From Vibrio sp. B1FLJ16 (GTDB lineage: Bacteria > Pseudomonadota > Gammaproteobacteria > Enterobacterales > Vibrionaceae), in the NCBI RefSeq assembly GCF_905175385.1, contig NZ_HG992750.1, positions 124,001 to 188,000 on the forward strand: a stretch of DNA of 64,000 bases, in the 5' to 3' direction. The notes under the pieces were generated by a model, which saw only the letters and a list, made by a program, of their open reading frames with translations, did not search any database and was not told the DNA's origin. A program made the translations under genes and the position numbers. Below are positions 1 through 12,094 of this stretch, piece by piece. The stretch's first letter is position 1. Each line of letters starts with the position of its first letter.

Positions 1-494
1 GGTACAGGCTTTCCTGTTAATGCGGAACCTTCAGGGAGATTGGGGGTGATGATGTCAGCGAGCGGAATGAGCTCGTGTTTTAATGTGTCGATCGCGGAGT
101 GCTCGAGGAGTAAATCTCCGCTGGTGGCCACCATTACCGGATCAATGACTAGATGCTTCGGCTGGTATTGTTTAATTTTGTTCGCAACGACTTTGATTAT
201 ATTTGCGTCTGCTAGCATGCCGATTTTAACCGCCACGATATTAAGGTCGGTAAACACCGCATCGAGTTGGCTTTCTACGTGCTCAAGTGGGATAGGAAAA
301 ATGGCGGAAACGCCTTGAGTATTTTGCGAAGTGATGGCGGTAATGACAGAACAAGCAAAACTGCCTGTCGCAGACATGGCTTTGATGTCTGCCTGAATAC
401 CCGCACCACCGCCACTGTCTGATCCTGCGATCGTTAACACGATGGGAACTAGTGAGGATGGCGTCTTGTCTGAATAAGGCTGTGATTGTGTCAT
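1..494 (-). CDS. thiD: Phosphomethylpyrimidine kinase ThiD, partial (3' end outside window)
   Basis: This is the first 164 codons of the HMP/HMP-P kinase that makes HMP-PP for thiamine biosynthesis in the cytosol. I translated it by hand from the ATG at 494. The N-terminal region carries the ribokinase-type motif GSDSGGGAGIQAD (residues about 20-32), and DPVMVATSG follows near residue 118. The reading frame stays open to the window edge, and the family is normally about 265 residues long, so roughly 100 residues are missing. A TPP riboswitch lies 110 bp upstream, so the gene is likely repressed when thiamine pyrophosphate is abundant. The family assignment is firm. Whether thiE or another thi gene follows cannot be seen. 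Confidence 0.93.
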   Translation of the reverse strand, partial: MTQSQPYSDKTPSSLVPIVLTIAGSDSGGGAGIQADIKAMSATGSFACSVITAITSQNTQGVSAIFPIPLEHVESQLDAVFTDLNIVAVKIGMLADANIIKVVANKIKQYQPKHLVIDPVMVATSGDLLLEHSAIDTLKHELIPLADIITPNLPEGSALTGKPV

Positions 495-603
495 GGTCGC
501 TCCTATTACAAGACGTATAGGAACTGACTTTGACCCTTGTAGACAGATCGGTTTTCGGACCCGCTATTGCTAACCTAGGAAATTAGGTGAAGGCTAAGTG
601 CTC

Positions 604-692
604 ATAGTTCCCTACGTCAGTGCTAACTGAATCAGGTTCAACGGGTCTCGAATTTCGATCTCAGCCGACGCGTACTGCGTGGCCCCCCGACT
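604..692 (-). promoter_or_regulatory. TPP riboswitch (THI element) upstream of thiD
   Basis: Read on the minus strand, the segment begins with TCGGGGGGCC, contains the CTGAGAT core of the pyrimidine-binding arm, then ACCCGTTGAACCTGAT, and closes with GTAGGGAACTA. These are the conserved blocks of the thiamine pyrophosphate aptamer in the correct order. It sits between the upstream region and thiD in the same orientation, which fits control of that gene by TPP. The expression platform (terminator or Shine-Dalgarno sequestration) would lie within 495-604, but I did not identify a clear terminator there. Confidence 0.95.
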
Positions 693-1072
693 ATTTCGCT
701 AGGATGATAGCAGGACAGTTACTCAAGGGGTATGCTTTTTTGAGGGTAATTATTCTTGTGCGTTCATTTATGCGATGCGAGTGTTAGAGTAAGCTTATAC
801 CTGATTTGTAACGCACAAATCCTCAGTGCAACCCACTGACGAAAGCGTAGAAACTGGAATTTTTGATAATTAATCGTGGTCTCATTTAGCAAGGATTAGC
901 ACAAAACAAGGTTAAAAAACTGTTAAGATTTTACACGTTGCCAATATAACTTTACTGAATTAACAGTGAGTTATTTAACCTGGGCTTAGGTTAAGGAAGT
1001 CGGTAAATGTTTGACTATTTCGAGAACAGGTTAATTTGGAAGGCTAAGACGATCATCGAGCAAGGAGACTTC

Positions 1073-2458
1073 ATGCTTAATTCTGTAACAGCGAAGTCAG
1101 TGATCGATCATGCTCTATTTTTAGGAGCTGATTTCGCTGAGTTATTCGTTGAACATCATCAAACTAACACCGTCCAGATCGCTTCTGGTGAGGTGGACAA
1201 GGTGAATTCAGGTATCGATTTTGGTATCGGGATTCGCCTCTTTTTCGGCCATAAAGTGCTTTATGGCTACACCAACAGCACAGACGAAGCGGAACTTAAA
1301 CGCGTCACGTCATTGCTCGCTGCGAAAGATAAACGTGAGCAAATTGCATCAGCGGGTGCGCTTAATTTGAATCGCTACCCAGTTCAGCACAGTAGCCGCT
1401 TGCCTCTCAGCCAAGACGCTAATCTGGATTCTAAAATCGCGTTCTTGTTGAAAGTTGACCAAGCTGCGCGCGCAGAAAGTGAGTATATCAGCCAGTTTAT
1501 CGGTAGTGTGCTTCAAAGAGAACAACAGGTAACTATTTTCAATTCAGAAGGCTTACATGTTGACGATACACGTCACTATGTTCGCGTTGCCGGTAACACC
1601 GTTGCGCAAAAAGGCAATGAACAATCTTCAGGAATGGAAGGTCCGGGCGCTCTAGCTGGCTGGGAGTTCAGTGAACAGCTGGATGCTAAAGAGCTAGGTC
1701 AGACTATCGCACAACAAGCTTTGGTTAAGCTTGGCGCGGATGCGTGTCCATCAGGTGAAATGCCAGTGGTAATTGGTAATGGCTTTGGTGGCGTTATCTT
1801 CCATGAAGCGTGCGGTCACTTGCTCGAAACCACATCGGTTGCGAAGAAAGCATCCGTATTCCACGACAAAATGGGCGAAATGATTGCTCATAGCGCGGTG
1901 AATGCGGTCGATGATGGCACCATGACAAATGAGTGGGGTTCAATCCATATTGATGATGAAGGTATGCCGACTCAGCGTACTCAACTAATTAAAGACGGTA
2001 AGTTAACCAGCTTTATGGTCGACAAAATGGGTGGCATGAAAACGGGATATGAACCAACTGGCTCTGGTCGTCGTCAGAACTACAAATTTGCTCCGACTTC
2101 GCGTATGCGTAACACCTTTATTGAAGAAGGCGAACATACACTTGATGACATGCTGGCAGGTGTAGAACGTGGTATTTACGCTAAGAAGATGGGCGGCGGC
2201 TCTGTTCAGCCGGGTACAGGTGAGTTCAACTTTGCAGTACGTGAAGCTTACTTGATCGAAAACGGCAAAATCACTAAGCCTCTTAAAACTGCGACCCTAA
2301 TCAGTACTGGCCCTAAAGTTCTGAAAGAAATCAGTATGGTGGGTAAAGACATGGCGCTTGCTCCTGGTATGTGCGGATCAATAAGTGGCGCAGTACCAAC
2401 AACGGTAGGCCAGCCTTCGCTGAAAGTAGACAACATTCTGGTAGGAGGTGGTAACTAA
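1073..2458 (+). CDS. TldD-family metallopeptidase (paralogue, partner of the next gene)
   Basis: The protein is a 461-residue TldD/PmbA-family zinc metallopeptidase. The HExxxH zinc site is seen as HEACGH at about residues 244-249, followed by the family segments DEGMPTQ, PTGSGRRQNY and YLIENGKITKP. An upstream in-frame ATG at 1007 exists, but the ATG at 1073 has a strong AAGGAG six bases before it and gives the usual family N-terminus, so I prefer it. The stop overlaps the next start by one base, and the products probably form the TldD-TldE heterodimer that degrades unfolded or modified peptides. The sequence differs clearly from the enterobacterial TldD I know, so this looks like a second pair rather than the core one. 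The substrate is unknown. Confidence 0.85.
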   Translation: MLNSVTAKSVIDHALFLGADFAELFVEHHQTNTVQIASGEVDKVNSGIDFGIGIRLFFGHKVLYGYTNSTDEAELKRVTSLLAAKDKREQIASAGALNLNRYPVQHSSRLPLSQDANLDSKIAFLLKVDQAARAESEYISQFIGSVLQREQQVTIFNSEGLHVDDTRHYVRVAGNTVAQKGNEQSSGMEGPGALAGWEFSEQLDAKELGQTIAQQALVKLGADACPSGEMPVVIGNGFGGVIFHEACGHLLETTSVAKKASVFHDKMGEMIAHSAVNAVDDGTMTNEWGSIHIDDEGMPTQRTQLIKDGKLTSFMVDKMGGMKTGYEPTGSGRRQNYKFAPTSRMRNTFIEEGEHTLDDMLAGVERGIYAKKMGGGSVQPGTGEFNFAVREAYLIENGKITKPLKTATLISTGPKVLKEISMVGKDMALAPGMCGSISGAVPTTVGQPSLKVDNILVGGGN

Positions 2459-3801
2459 TGAGCCAAGAACAACAACTTCTTAATGCTGTTGATTACATCC
2501 TGTCAGAAGCAAAACGCCAAGGCGCAGAAGCGGATGTGATTGTTAATCGCAATAGCAGCTTCTCTTTGAAAGCAAACCAAGGCAAGTTGGATGAGTACAA
2601 AGTAAGTTCAAGCCAAGTATTGGGCGTTCGTGTGGTGAAAGATGCACGTGTTGCGACCAGCTACTCTGAGTCTTTGGAATTACCAAGTTTAGATTTGATG
2701 CTGACTAATGCGTTGCAGAGTGCGCGCTTCTCCAAGCAGGACGAGCATCAAACCATTAGCTGCGTAAACAGTCACATCACCACTGATGTAGCGGAAATCG
2801 CTCAGGAAGATACCACGCCTGTTGATGAGAAAATCGAGCTATCTCTCGCGCTTGAGCAAGGTGTGGTTAGTCTGCCTCACGCATCAAGTTCTCCTTACAA
2901 TGGTTACAGTGATGGTGAAACTCAGTTGATCATCGCTAATACGCAAGGCTCTTTGTGTCAGCACTTTGAACGCAGTTTCAACTGTTATGCGTATACGCTG
3001 TTTGAGAAAGACGGTAAACAGTCTATGGCGGGTAAGATGTCCGTCGGTCGCCGTTTTGATGAATTGAGTTCGTCGTTCTGTATTGAAGAAGGTTACAACC
3101 TAGCTCGTGACCTTCTTGATGGTGCACCAGTCGCGACAGGTAATTACTCGGTAATCTTCGATATTGATGCCCTAAGCAGTTTGTTAGGCGCGTTCGGTAG
3201 TGCTTTCTCTGGCGTGAGTGCGGTGAAAGGCATTACGCCACTGGGTAACAAGATTGGTCAAAGTATTGCCAGTGACTTGATTACCTTTACTGACACTGCG
3301 TACATGGCGAATGGTATGGCTATTTGCGGCTTTGATAGCGAAGGTTTTGCTACTCAGGACAACGTGTTAATTGCTAGTGGACAGCTAAATACTTTATTAC
3401 ACAATAGCCACACTGCAAGTTACTTAGGTGCAGTTTCAACAGCAAGTGCTGCTCGCGGAGCGAAATCAAGCTTAGATGTTGCGGCGAACCATAAAGTCAT
3501 TGCAACGGGTAACAGCAGTGTCGCTGACGTAAAATCTGGTGAGTACCTAGAGCTTGTTGAGTTGCAGGGTGTTCACTCTGGCGCAGATCCGGTCAGTGGT
3601 GATTTCTCGTTTGGTGCAAGTGGCTTCTTGTGTCGAGATGGTCAGCGAGTTCAGCCAGTACGTGGTATCACGGTTGCGGGTAACTTCTACAAAATGCTAC
3701 AAGAAGTAGAAGCGGTTGGAGATACTCAGTTGATTAATGACAGCCGAACCTTTTTTGCGCCAGATGTGCGGTTTGCACGCCTGAGCATTGGTGGTAAATA
3801 G
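2458..3801 (+). CDS. TldE/PmbA-family peptidase subunit
   Basis: This 447-residue protein is the PmbA/TldE-type partner of the preceding TldD-like gene. It starts with ATG overlapping the upstream stop codon by one base, so the two are translationally coupled. It contains the family features SSQVLGVRVVKD near residue 45, a glycine/serine-rich centre and a C-terminal GADPVSGDFSFGASGF segment, and it lacks HExxxH, as expected for the subunit without the zinc site. A rho-independent terminator follows 25 bp after the stop and ends the two-gene operon. No small precursor-peptide gene is visible beside it, so a role in peptide-toxin or cofactor maturation is only a possibility. Confidence 0.85.
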   Translation: MSQEQQLLNAVDYILSEAKRQGAEADVIVNRNSSFSLKANQGKLDEYKVSSSQVLGVRVVKDARVATSYSESLELPSLDLMLTNALQSARFSKQDEHQTISCVNSHITTDVAEIAQEDTTPVDEKIELSLALEQGVVSLPHASSSPYNGYSDGETQLIIANTQGSLCQHFERSFNCYAYTLFEKDGKQSMAGKMSVGRRFDELSSSFCIEEGYNLARDLLDGAPVATGNYSVIFDIDALSSLLGAFGSAFSGVSAVKGITPLGNKIGQSIASDLITFTDTAYMANGMAICGFDSEGFATQDNVLIASGQLNTLLHNSHTASYLGAVSTASAARGAKSSLDVAANHKVIATGNSSVADVKSGEYLELVELQGVHSGADPVSGDFSFGASGFLCRDGQRVQPVRGITVAGNFYKMLQEVEAVGDTQLINDSRTFFAPDVRFARLSIGGK

Positions 3802-3825
3802 GCCCATCATCAGAAAGTCAGAATC

Positions 3826-3858
3826 AAAAAGAGGACTCAGCGAGTCCTCTTTTTTTTT
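3826..3858. terminator. Rho-independent terminator, likely bidirectional
   Basis: An 8 bp perfect stem (GAGGACTC with GAGTCCTC) and a 3-base loop are flanked by five A on the left and a run of nine T on the right. It ends the TldD/TldE-like operon. Its left A-tract could also end the convergent trmY transcript. Confidence 0.9.
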
Positions 3859-3884
3859 ATCTAGCTATACCAATACAAGTAGAG

Positions 3885-4484
3885 TTAGAACTCACGGATA
3901 TCCAGTTCATTGTGGATTAATACCACACACTGAGAAGCAAACAGCATCTTAGGGCCTAAGCTTATCTTTTCCGTACCAAGACGTTTCAGACTGTTGAATG
4001 ACTTCTTCGGCATTGGAATATGATCAGTCAATAAGAAGCAAGGGTTTGAACCGATTTCTGAATCGCGAACGAATTCGCCTTTTTTATCTAACATATACAG
4101 CTGGTGGTCTTCGGCCAGTCCCTGAACCAAACGTTCGAAGCTGATTGTACGAACCGTAATGCCCGGCTCGACCTCACGACTCTGCTCTTTACCCATTCCA
4201 ACTGAAGCATCCAAAGCACGCGCGACAGCGGAGATCAACGTCGATTCGTGGAAACCACCAATATTAGTAATATCGTTAGAACGAATGGTAATCGTTCGGG
4301 AGTAATCTTTAGTGCTCTCAAGAACCAAGTGTACAACCACATCTTCTCGGTGTGACTGAGCGACGAACATGGTGTTCATCATGGTATGAGCAAGAATCTC
4401 GGTATGCGCTTCATTACCAACACCTTCTAATAGTGCTTTGCTGGTGGTTGGTGCTGCGCGAGCTCGTAAAACAAAAGAGCGCAT
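3885..4484 (-). CDS. trmY: TrmY-family pseudouridine N1-methyltransferase
   Basis: The 199-residue protein belongs to the COG1901/TrmY SPOUT family, whose archaeal members methylate N1 of pseudouridine 54 in tRNA. The N-terminus MRSFVLRARAAPTTS, the central NIGGFHESTLISAVARALDAS and the late segment LFLTDHIPMPKKSF-like (seen as LLTDHIPMPKK) fit this family, and the length is typical. The family is mainly archaeal but is present in vibrios and some other gammaproteobacteria, where the exact RNA target is not settled in my knowledge. The gene is transcribed alone and is convergent with the peptidase pair. Confidence 0.85.
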   Translation of the reverse strand: MRSFVLRARAAPTTSKALLEGVGNEAHTEILAHTMMNTMFVAQSHREDVVVHLVLESTKDYSRTITIRSNDITNIGGFHESTLISAVARALDASVGMGKEQSREVEPGITVRTISFERLVQGLAEDHQLYMLDKKGEFVRDSEIGSNPCFLLTDHIPMPKKSFNSLKRLGTEKISLGPKMLFASQCVVLIHNELDIREF

Positions 4485-4642
4485 GAATTTAGCCTCTATA
4501 TAGGAAGAGTGAATGCGCGGAAGTATATACCTAAGCGGGGAAGGGATGCGAGTTTAATAGCAATTATGAACTTACTTACAAAGCTTCGATTGTGGTGCTA
4601 AAACTTGCAGTTAAAATAGGAGCGACCTTTTAGGAGTAGTAA

Positions 4643-5167
4643 ATGGAAATTCAAAAAATAAATAAAGAAATCTACAGGAAGAAAGTCAACTTGGTTATTG
4701 GCGGCTTTGTAGTATTACTTGCTGTGTCATCATTGGCATTCAGTACACTATTGATTAGTCTTTTTGGAAATACCAATATTCAGCCGGAGCAATCGACGGG
4801 TAATTTTCATTGGAATCTGATCGGCGTACTTCTCTCGCTCGCTACATCTCTCTCTTTACTTAATCAGTTTAAAACTCGCCCGTACATGAAAGAAGTGCAT
4901 TACGTTTGGAAACTAAAACAGGTACATAACAAAATTTACCGCAAGCTAAAAAGTATTAAAACAGCCGCGAGCTGTGATGACCTGCAAGCGCTGACTATTC
5001 TTAAATTCTACTACACCACACAAAAGCAAGTGTTTGAGTTGGATAACAACACACTTACCATGAGCAGCGTTAATAAAGAACTAGAAGCAATTGAAAAAAT
5101 TGAAGTGAGTGAATCGCTATCACTTGATGTTGCCAGTTTTGAAGAAGCCTGGCTGGATACATATTGA
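4643..5167 (+). CDS. DUF3087 membrane protein
   Basis: This 174-residue protein resembles the DUF3087 family of gammaproteobacterial inner-membrane proteins. Two hydrophobic segments are visible, at about residues 17-41 and 55-75, separated by a short polar loop (NTNIQPEQSTGN). A basic, partly helical cytoplasmic tail of about 100 residues follows. A TAGGAG sequence lies 8 bases upstream of the ATG. It is monocistronic, divergent from trmY and closed by a strong terminator just before the rRNA promoters. No function is known to me. Confidence 0.7.
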   Translation: MEIQKINKEIYRKKVNLVIGGFVVLLAVSSLAFSTLLISLFGNTNIQPEQSTGNFHWNLIGVLLSLATSLSLLNQFKTRPYMKEVHYVWKLKQVHNKIYRKLKSIKTAASCDDLQALTILKFYYTTQKQVFELDNNTLTMSSVNKELEAIEKIEVSESLSLDVASFEEAWLDTY

Positions 5168-5210
5168 TTGCGTCTTTGCTACCTGATATTAACAAATGAG
5201 TGCTAAAAAT

Positions 5211-5252
5211 AAGCGCTTGAGTGAGAATTCATCACTCGGCGCTTTTTTTTTG
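5211..5252 (+). terminator. Rho-independent terminator before the rrn promoters
   Basis: A two-part stem (AAGCGC/GCGCTT outside and GAGTGA/TCACTC inside) around a GAATTCA loop is followed by a run of T. It insulates the DUF3087 gene from the rrn promoter region immediately downstream. Confidence 0.85.
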
Positions 5253-5272
5253 AATTTTTTTCTTCAAAAGGG

Positions 5273-5300
5273 TTGCCAAGAAAAATCATCTCCCTATAAT
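5273..5300 (+). promoter_or_regulatory. rrn promoter P1
   Basis: A TTGCCA -35 box (5273-5278) and a perfect TATAAT -10 box (5295-5300) are separated by 16 bp, followed by the GCGCCTCC motif that resembles the GC-rich discriminator of stringently controlled rRNA promoters. Confidence 0.85.
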
Positions 5301-5389
5301 GCGCCTCCGTTGTCAGGGCAAAGCGGAAACGTGAAAGCAACTGGCGACAAGGCGAAATAAAAGCTTCTAAAAATTAATTTAAAAAGTGT

Positions 5390-5417
5390 TTGACACTGAG
5401 AGTTAGTTCATTAGAAT
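5390..5417 (+). promoter_or_regulatory. rrn promoter P2
   Basis: A consensus TTGACA -35 box (5390-5395) and a TAGAAT -10 box (5412-5417) have 16 bp spacing, again followed by the same CGCCTCC discriminator as P1. Tandem promoters with a shared discriminator are the usual arrangement for vibrio rrn operons. Confidence 0.8.
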
Positions 5418-5454
5418 ACGCCTCCGCTTTGAGAGAAAAGTTTCTCGAAAAGCA

Positions 5455-5466
5455 AGCTCTTTAACA
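5455..5466 (+). promoter_or_regulatory. boxA antitermination site in the rrn leader
   Basis: The sequence AGCTCTTTAACA matches the boxA consensus bound by the NusB-NusE (S10) complex. It lies between P2 and the 16S gene. The same 12 bases recur in the 16S-23S spacer. Confidence 0.85.
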
Positions 5467-5673
5467 ATATAGACCTATCAATCTGTGTGGGCACTCGTTG
5501 ATGATAATCCAATTCGAAACTTCGGTTTCAAATTAGGTTTCAATGATACGAAGTGACCATTGAATCTTCGGATTCAGCACAGTCAATTCATTATCGTTCT
5601 GTTGGAACGATAATAGCTTTAAAATTACTTTTGTAGTTTTGAAGTCAGTATTCATTGAGCCGAACAAAATCTT

Positions 5674-7226
<1,553 letters not shown>

Positions 7227-7316
7227 TACGATGATTACTCACGATGAGTGTCCACACAGATTGATACGGTTTATGAACTTTAAGAGATAGAACATCCCCC
7301 AAGATGTTCACTTAGT

Positions 7317-7392
7317 GTCCCGTTCGTCTAGAGGCCTAGGACACCGCCCTTTCACGGCGGTAACAGGGGTTCGACTCCCCTACGGGATACCA
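7317..7392 (+). tRNA. tRNA-Glu (TTC)
   Basis: A 76-base cloverleaf with anticodon TTC in the loop CCTTTCAC, a GGTTCGACTCC T-arm and an encoded CCA. It is the first of four spacer tRNAs. The first acceptor pair is G-U instead of G-C. Confidence 0.97.
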
Positions 7393-7394
7393 TT

Positions 7395-7470
7395 GGGTCG
7401 TTAGCTCAGTTGGTAGAGCAGTTGACTTTTAATCAATTGGTCGCAGGTTCGAATCCTGCACGACCCACCA
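7395..7470 (+). tRNA. tRNA-Lys (TTT)
   Basis: A 76-base cloverleaf with anticodon TTT (loop ACTTTTAA), a GGTTCGAATCC T-arm and an encoded CCA. It starts two bases after tRNA-Glu. Confidence 0.97.
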
Positions 7471-7502
7471 TTCCTTCCATTAGGAATTAAAACTCAAAAT
7501 AT

Positions 7503-7578
7503 GGGGCTATAGCTCAGCTGGGAGAGCGCCTGCCTTGCACGCAGGAGGTCTGCGGTTCGATCCCGCATAGCTCCACCA
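7503..7578 (+). tRNA. tRNA-Ala (TGC)
   Basis: A 76-base cloverleaf with anticodon TGC (loop CTTGCAC), the G3-U70 type acceptor stem GGGGCTA and an encoded CCA. Confidence 0.97.
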
Positions 7579-7592
7579 TGTTTTGAAATAAT

Positions 7593-7668
7593 GGGCGATT
7601 AGCTCAGTTGGGAGAGCACCTGCCTTACAAGCAGGGGGTCACTGGTTCGAGCCCGGTATCGCCCACCA
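7593..7668 (+). tRNA. tRNA-Val (TAC)
   Basis: A 76-base cloverleaf with anticodon TAC (loop CTTACAA), acceptor GGGCGAT paired with ATCGCCC and an encoded CCA. It is the last tRNA in the 16S-23S spacer. Confidence 0.97.
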
Positions 7669-7734
7669 TCTTTAAGCACATTTGCTTAAGTGTTCTTAAA
7701 AATGGTTTCTTTCTTTAAATAGAAAGTTAAATCT

Positions 7735-7746
7735 AGCTCTTTAACA
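7735..7746 (+). promoter_or_regulatory. boxA in the 16S-23S spacer
   Basis: An exact second copy of AGCTCTTTAACA, the antitermination element, placed upstream of the 23S gene as in other rrn operons. The 7669-7978 spacer otherwise holds only processing-stem sequence and no gene that I can see. Confidence 0.8.
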
Positions 7747-7978
7747 ATTTGGAAAGCTGACAAATCAAACTTTTTAAGTTTGATTGTAAAGTTCTCAAAG
7801 TATTCCTGATGGAATACAACTAAAAACACATTCAAGTGTTCTTGGAATTTGAGTCCGGCAAAATCGAAAGCTGTCTCGCTCATTCAAATAATGAGACAGC
7901 AACTTTGGTTGTTTGACCGTTTGATTTCACTTTTCAAAGTGAAGACAAAGTGCAATTCGAAACTCCTTCGGGTTGTAT

Positions 7979-10870
<2,892 letters not shown>

Positions 10871-10962
10871 ACAACACCCAAGGGGTTTTGATGGACTCAA
10901 TAAAAGAACATTGAATGTGTAAGAACGAGAATTAAAAAAACAGCTTTCCAGATTAAAGAATT

Positions 10963-11081
10963 TGCTTGGCGGCCATAGCGTTTTGGACCCACCTGATTCC
11001 ATTCCGAACTCAGAAGTGAAACAAAACAGCGCCGATGGTAGTGTGGGGTTTCCCCATGTGAGAGTAGGACATCGCCAGGCT
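10963..11081 (+). rRNA. rrf: 5S ribosomal RNA
   Basis: About 119 bases run from TGCTTGGCGGCCATAGCG to CATCGCCAGGCT, with complementary ends and the conserved CCGAACTCAGAAGTGAAAC loop. It is the last rRNA of the operon. Confidence 0.96.
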
Positions 11082-11168
11082 TTAATTAGGTCTTCATCTT
11101 TTGAATAGATGAAAACCAAACTAAAAATTAGCATTATTAAGTAAGACTAAGTTTTAGTAACAATTTGT

Positions 11169-11259
11169 GGAGAGATGGCTGAGTGGTTGAAAGCACCGGT
11201 CTTGAAAACCGGCATACGTTAATAGCGTATCTAGGGTTCAAATCCCTATCTCTCCGCCA
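11169..11259 (+). tRNA. tRNA-Ser (TGA)
   Basis: A 91-base class II tRNA with anticodon TGA at 11203-11205, the long variable arm CATACGTTAATAGCGTATCT, acceptor GGAGAGA and an encoded CCA. It starts 88 bp after the 5S gene and is followed at once by a terminator, so it may be co-transcribed at the end of the rrn operon. Confidence 0.97.
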
Positions 11260-11266
11260 CTATACA

Positions 11267-11300
11267 GAAAGCCTGCAAAGAAATTTGCAGGCTTTCGTCG
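11267..11300 (+). terminator. Rho-independent terminator after tRNA-Ser
   Basis: A perfect 13 bp stem (GAAAGCCTGCAAA with its complement) around a GAAA loop. The T content after it is modest, but the position 8 bases after the tRNA end and the strong stem support the call. Confidence 0.8.
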
Positions 11301-11594
11301 TTTCTGGTGATTGGAAATTATTAGAGATTCATATCAACTTCACCAACCTCGACTCTAAAAGAACCCTCACCATAGCGAGGCTTATTTCATTTAAATGGCC
11401 CGTCCTGAAATGCTCTGACTATTCATAACACAGGCATTTGTTGTTTCAGCGTATAAAAATGAGGGTAGAGAGCGACTCAAACCGCCAGTTTCTTCTTGCT
11501 ACTTTGTTCACAGAATTGCGGAATGCTTTCTTATAATGAGTGACGATGTTTTGCAATTTAGGTTTCTCGAATACATCTCTTTTCTCTGAGACGT
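11301..11594. other. Intergenic stretch without recognised gene
   Basis: This sequence lies between the tRNA-Ser terminator and the yibL terminator. I see no convincing reading frame with a ribosome-binding site, no RNA structure and no repeat. Confidence 0.5.
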
Positions 11595-11621
11595 AAAAAA
11601 GCCCAAGTGGTGTACTTGGGC
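11595..11621 (-). terminator. Rho-independent terminator of yibL
   Basis: An 8 bp stem (GCCCAAGT with ACTTGGGC, 11601-11621) is followed on the minus strand by six T, just downstream of the yibL stop. Confidence 0.88.
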
Positions 11622-11647
11622 TCTCTATTTAACGCTTTTTGAGCTTA

Positions 11648-12004
11648 TTAAAACTCTTTAGGTGCAAAGCCTGTCATCACATCTAAACGCAGCTCTTTAC
11701 CGATTTTTGTCATTGGGTGAACAATAACGAGCCCACGAACACGTTTTTTAAGCTTTCCGATATCTGCTTGTTCAGCCTTGGTAATTTCGCGAGAAAATGG
11801 CATATCAAGTAAGCTCTTACGTTCTTTGTTCATCTCATAACTTTGTTTGTGCTTAAGCTGATTTAGCTTTTTAGTTAATTGCTCAACTTCATCGGTAAAC
11901 TTAGAAATCATTTCGTGATCACCACGAGAACGAGCTGCATCGAGCTTACGTTGGCAGTTATCTACACGGTTATGCAGCTTTTGAATATCAGTTTTAATGC
12001 TCAT
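11648..12004 (-). CDS. yibL: YibL family ribosome-associated protein
   Basis: The 118-residue protein matches YibL (DUF2810). The N-terminal 70 residues are a charged coiled coil. The C-terminal half carries the conserved MPFSREITKAEQADIGKLKK, RVRGLVIVHPMT and MTGFAPKEF segments, close to the E. coli protein. YibL has been found with ribosomal particles in E. coli, but its role is not defined. The gene is monocistronic with its own terminator and lies downstream of ldhA in the same orientation. Confidence 0.9.
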   Translation of the reverse strand: MSIKTDIQKLHNRVDNCQRKLDAARSRGDHEMISKFTDEVEQLTKKLNQLKHKQSYEMNKERKSLLDMPFSREITKAEQADIGKLKKRVRGLVIVHPMTKIGKELRLDVMTGFAPKEF

Positions 12005-12094
12005 GGTAGTTAGACTCTAATTTTATTTGGCCGAGGAGTATAGCATAGCTGAAATCAGGCTCTCTACTATTACTCAAGAACTCTACTCTTTACT

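Noticed and set aside
7317..7392. G-U first pair in tRNA-Glu
   Set aside because: A single wobble at the acceptor end with all other features normal is common and does not suggest a pseudogene.
10990..11020. 5S rRNA with CCATTCCGAAC instead of the E. coli CCATGCCGAAC
   Set aside because: This loop position varies among bacteria. It is not evidence for a defective gene.
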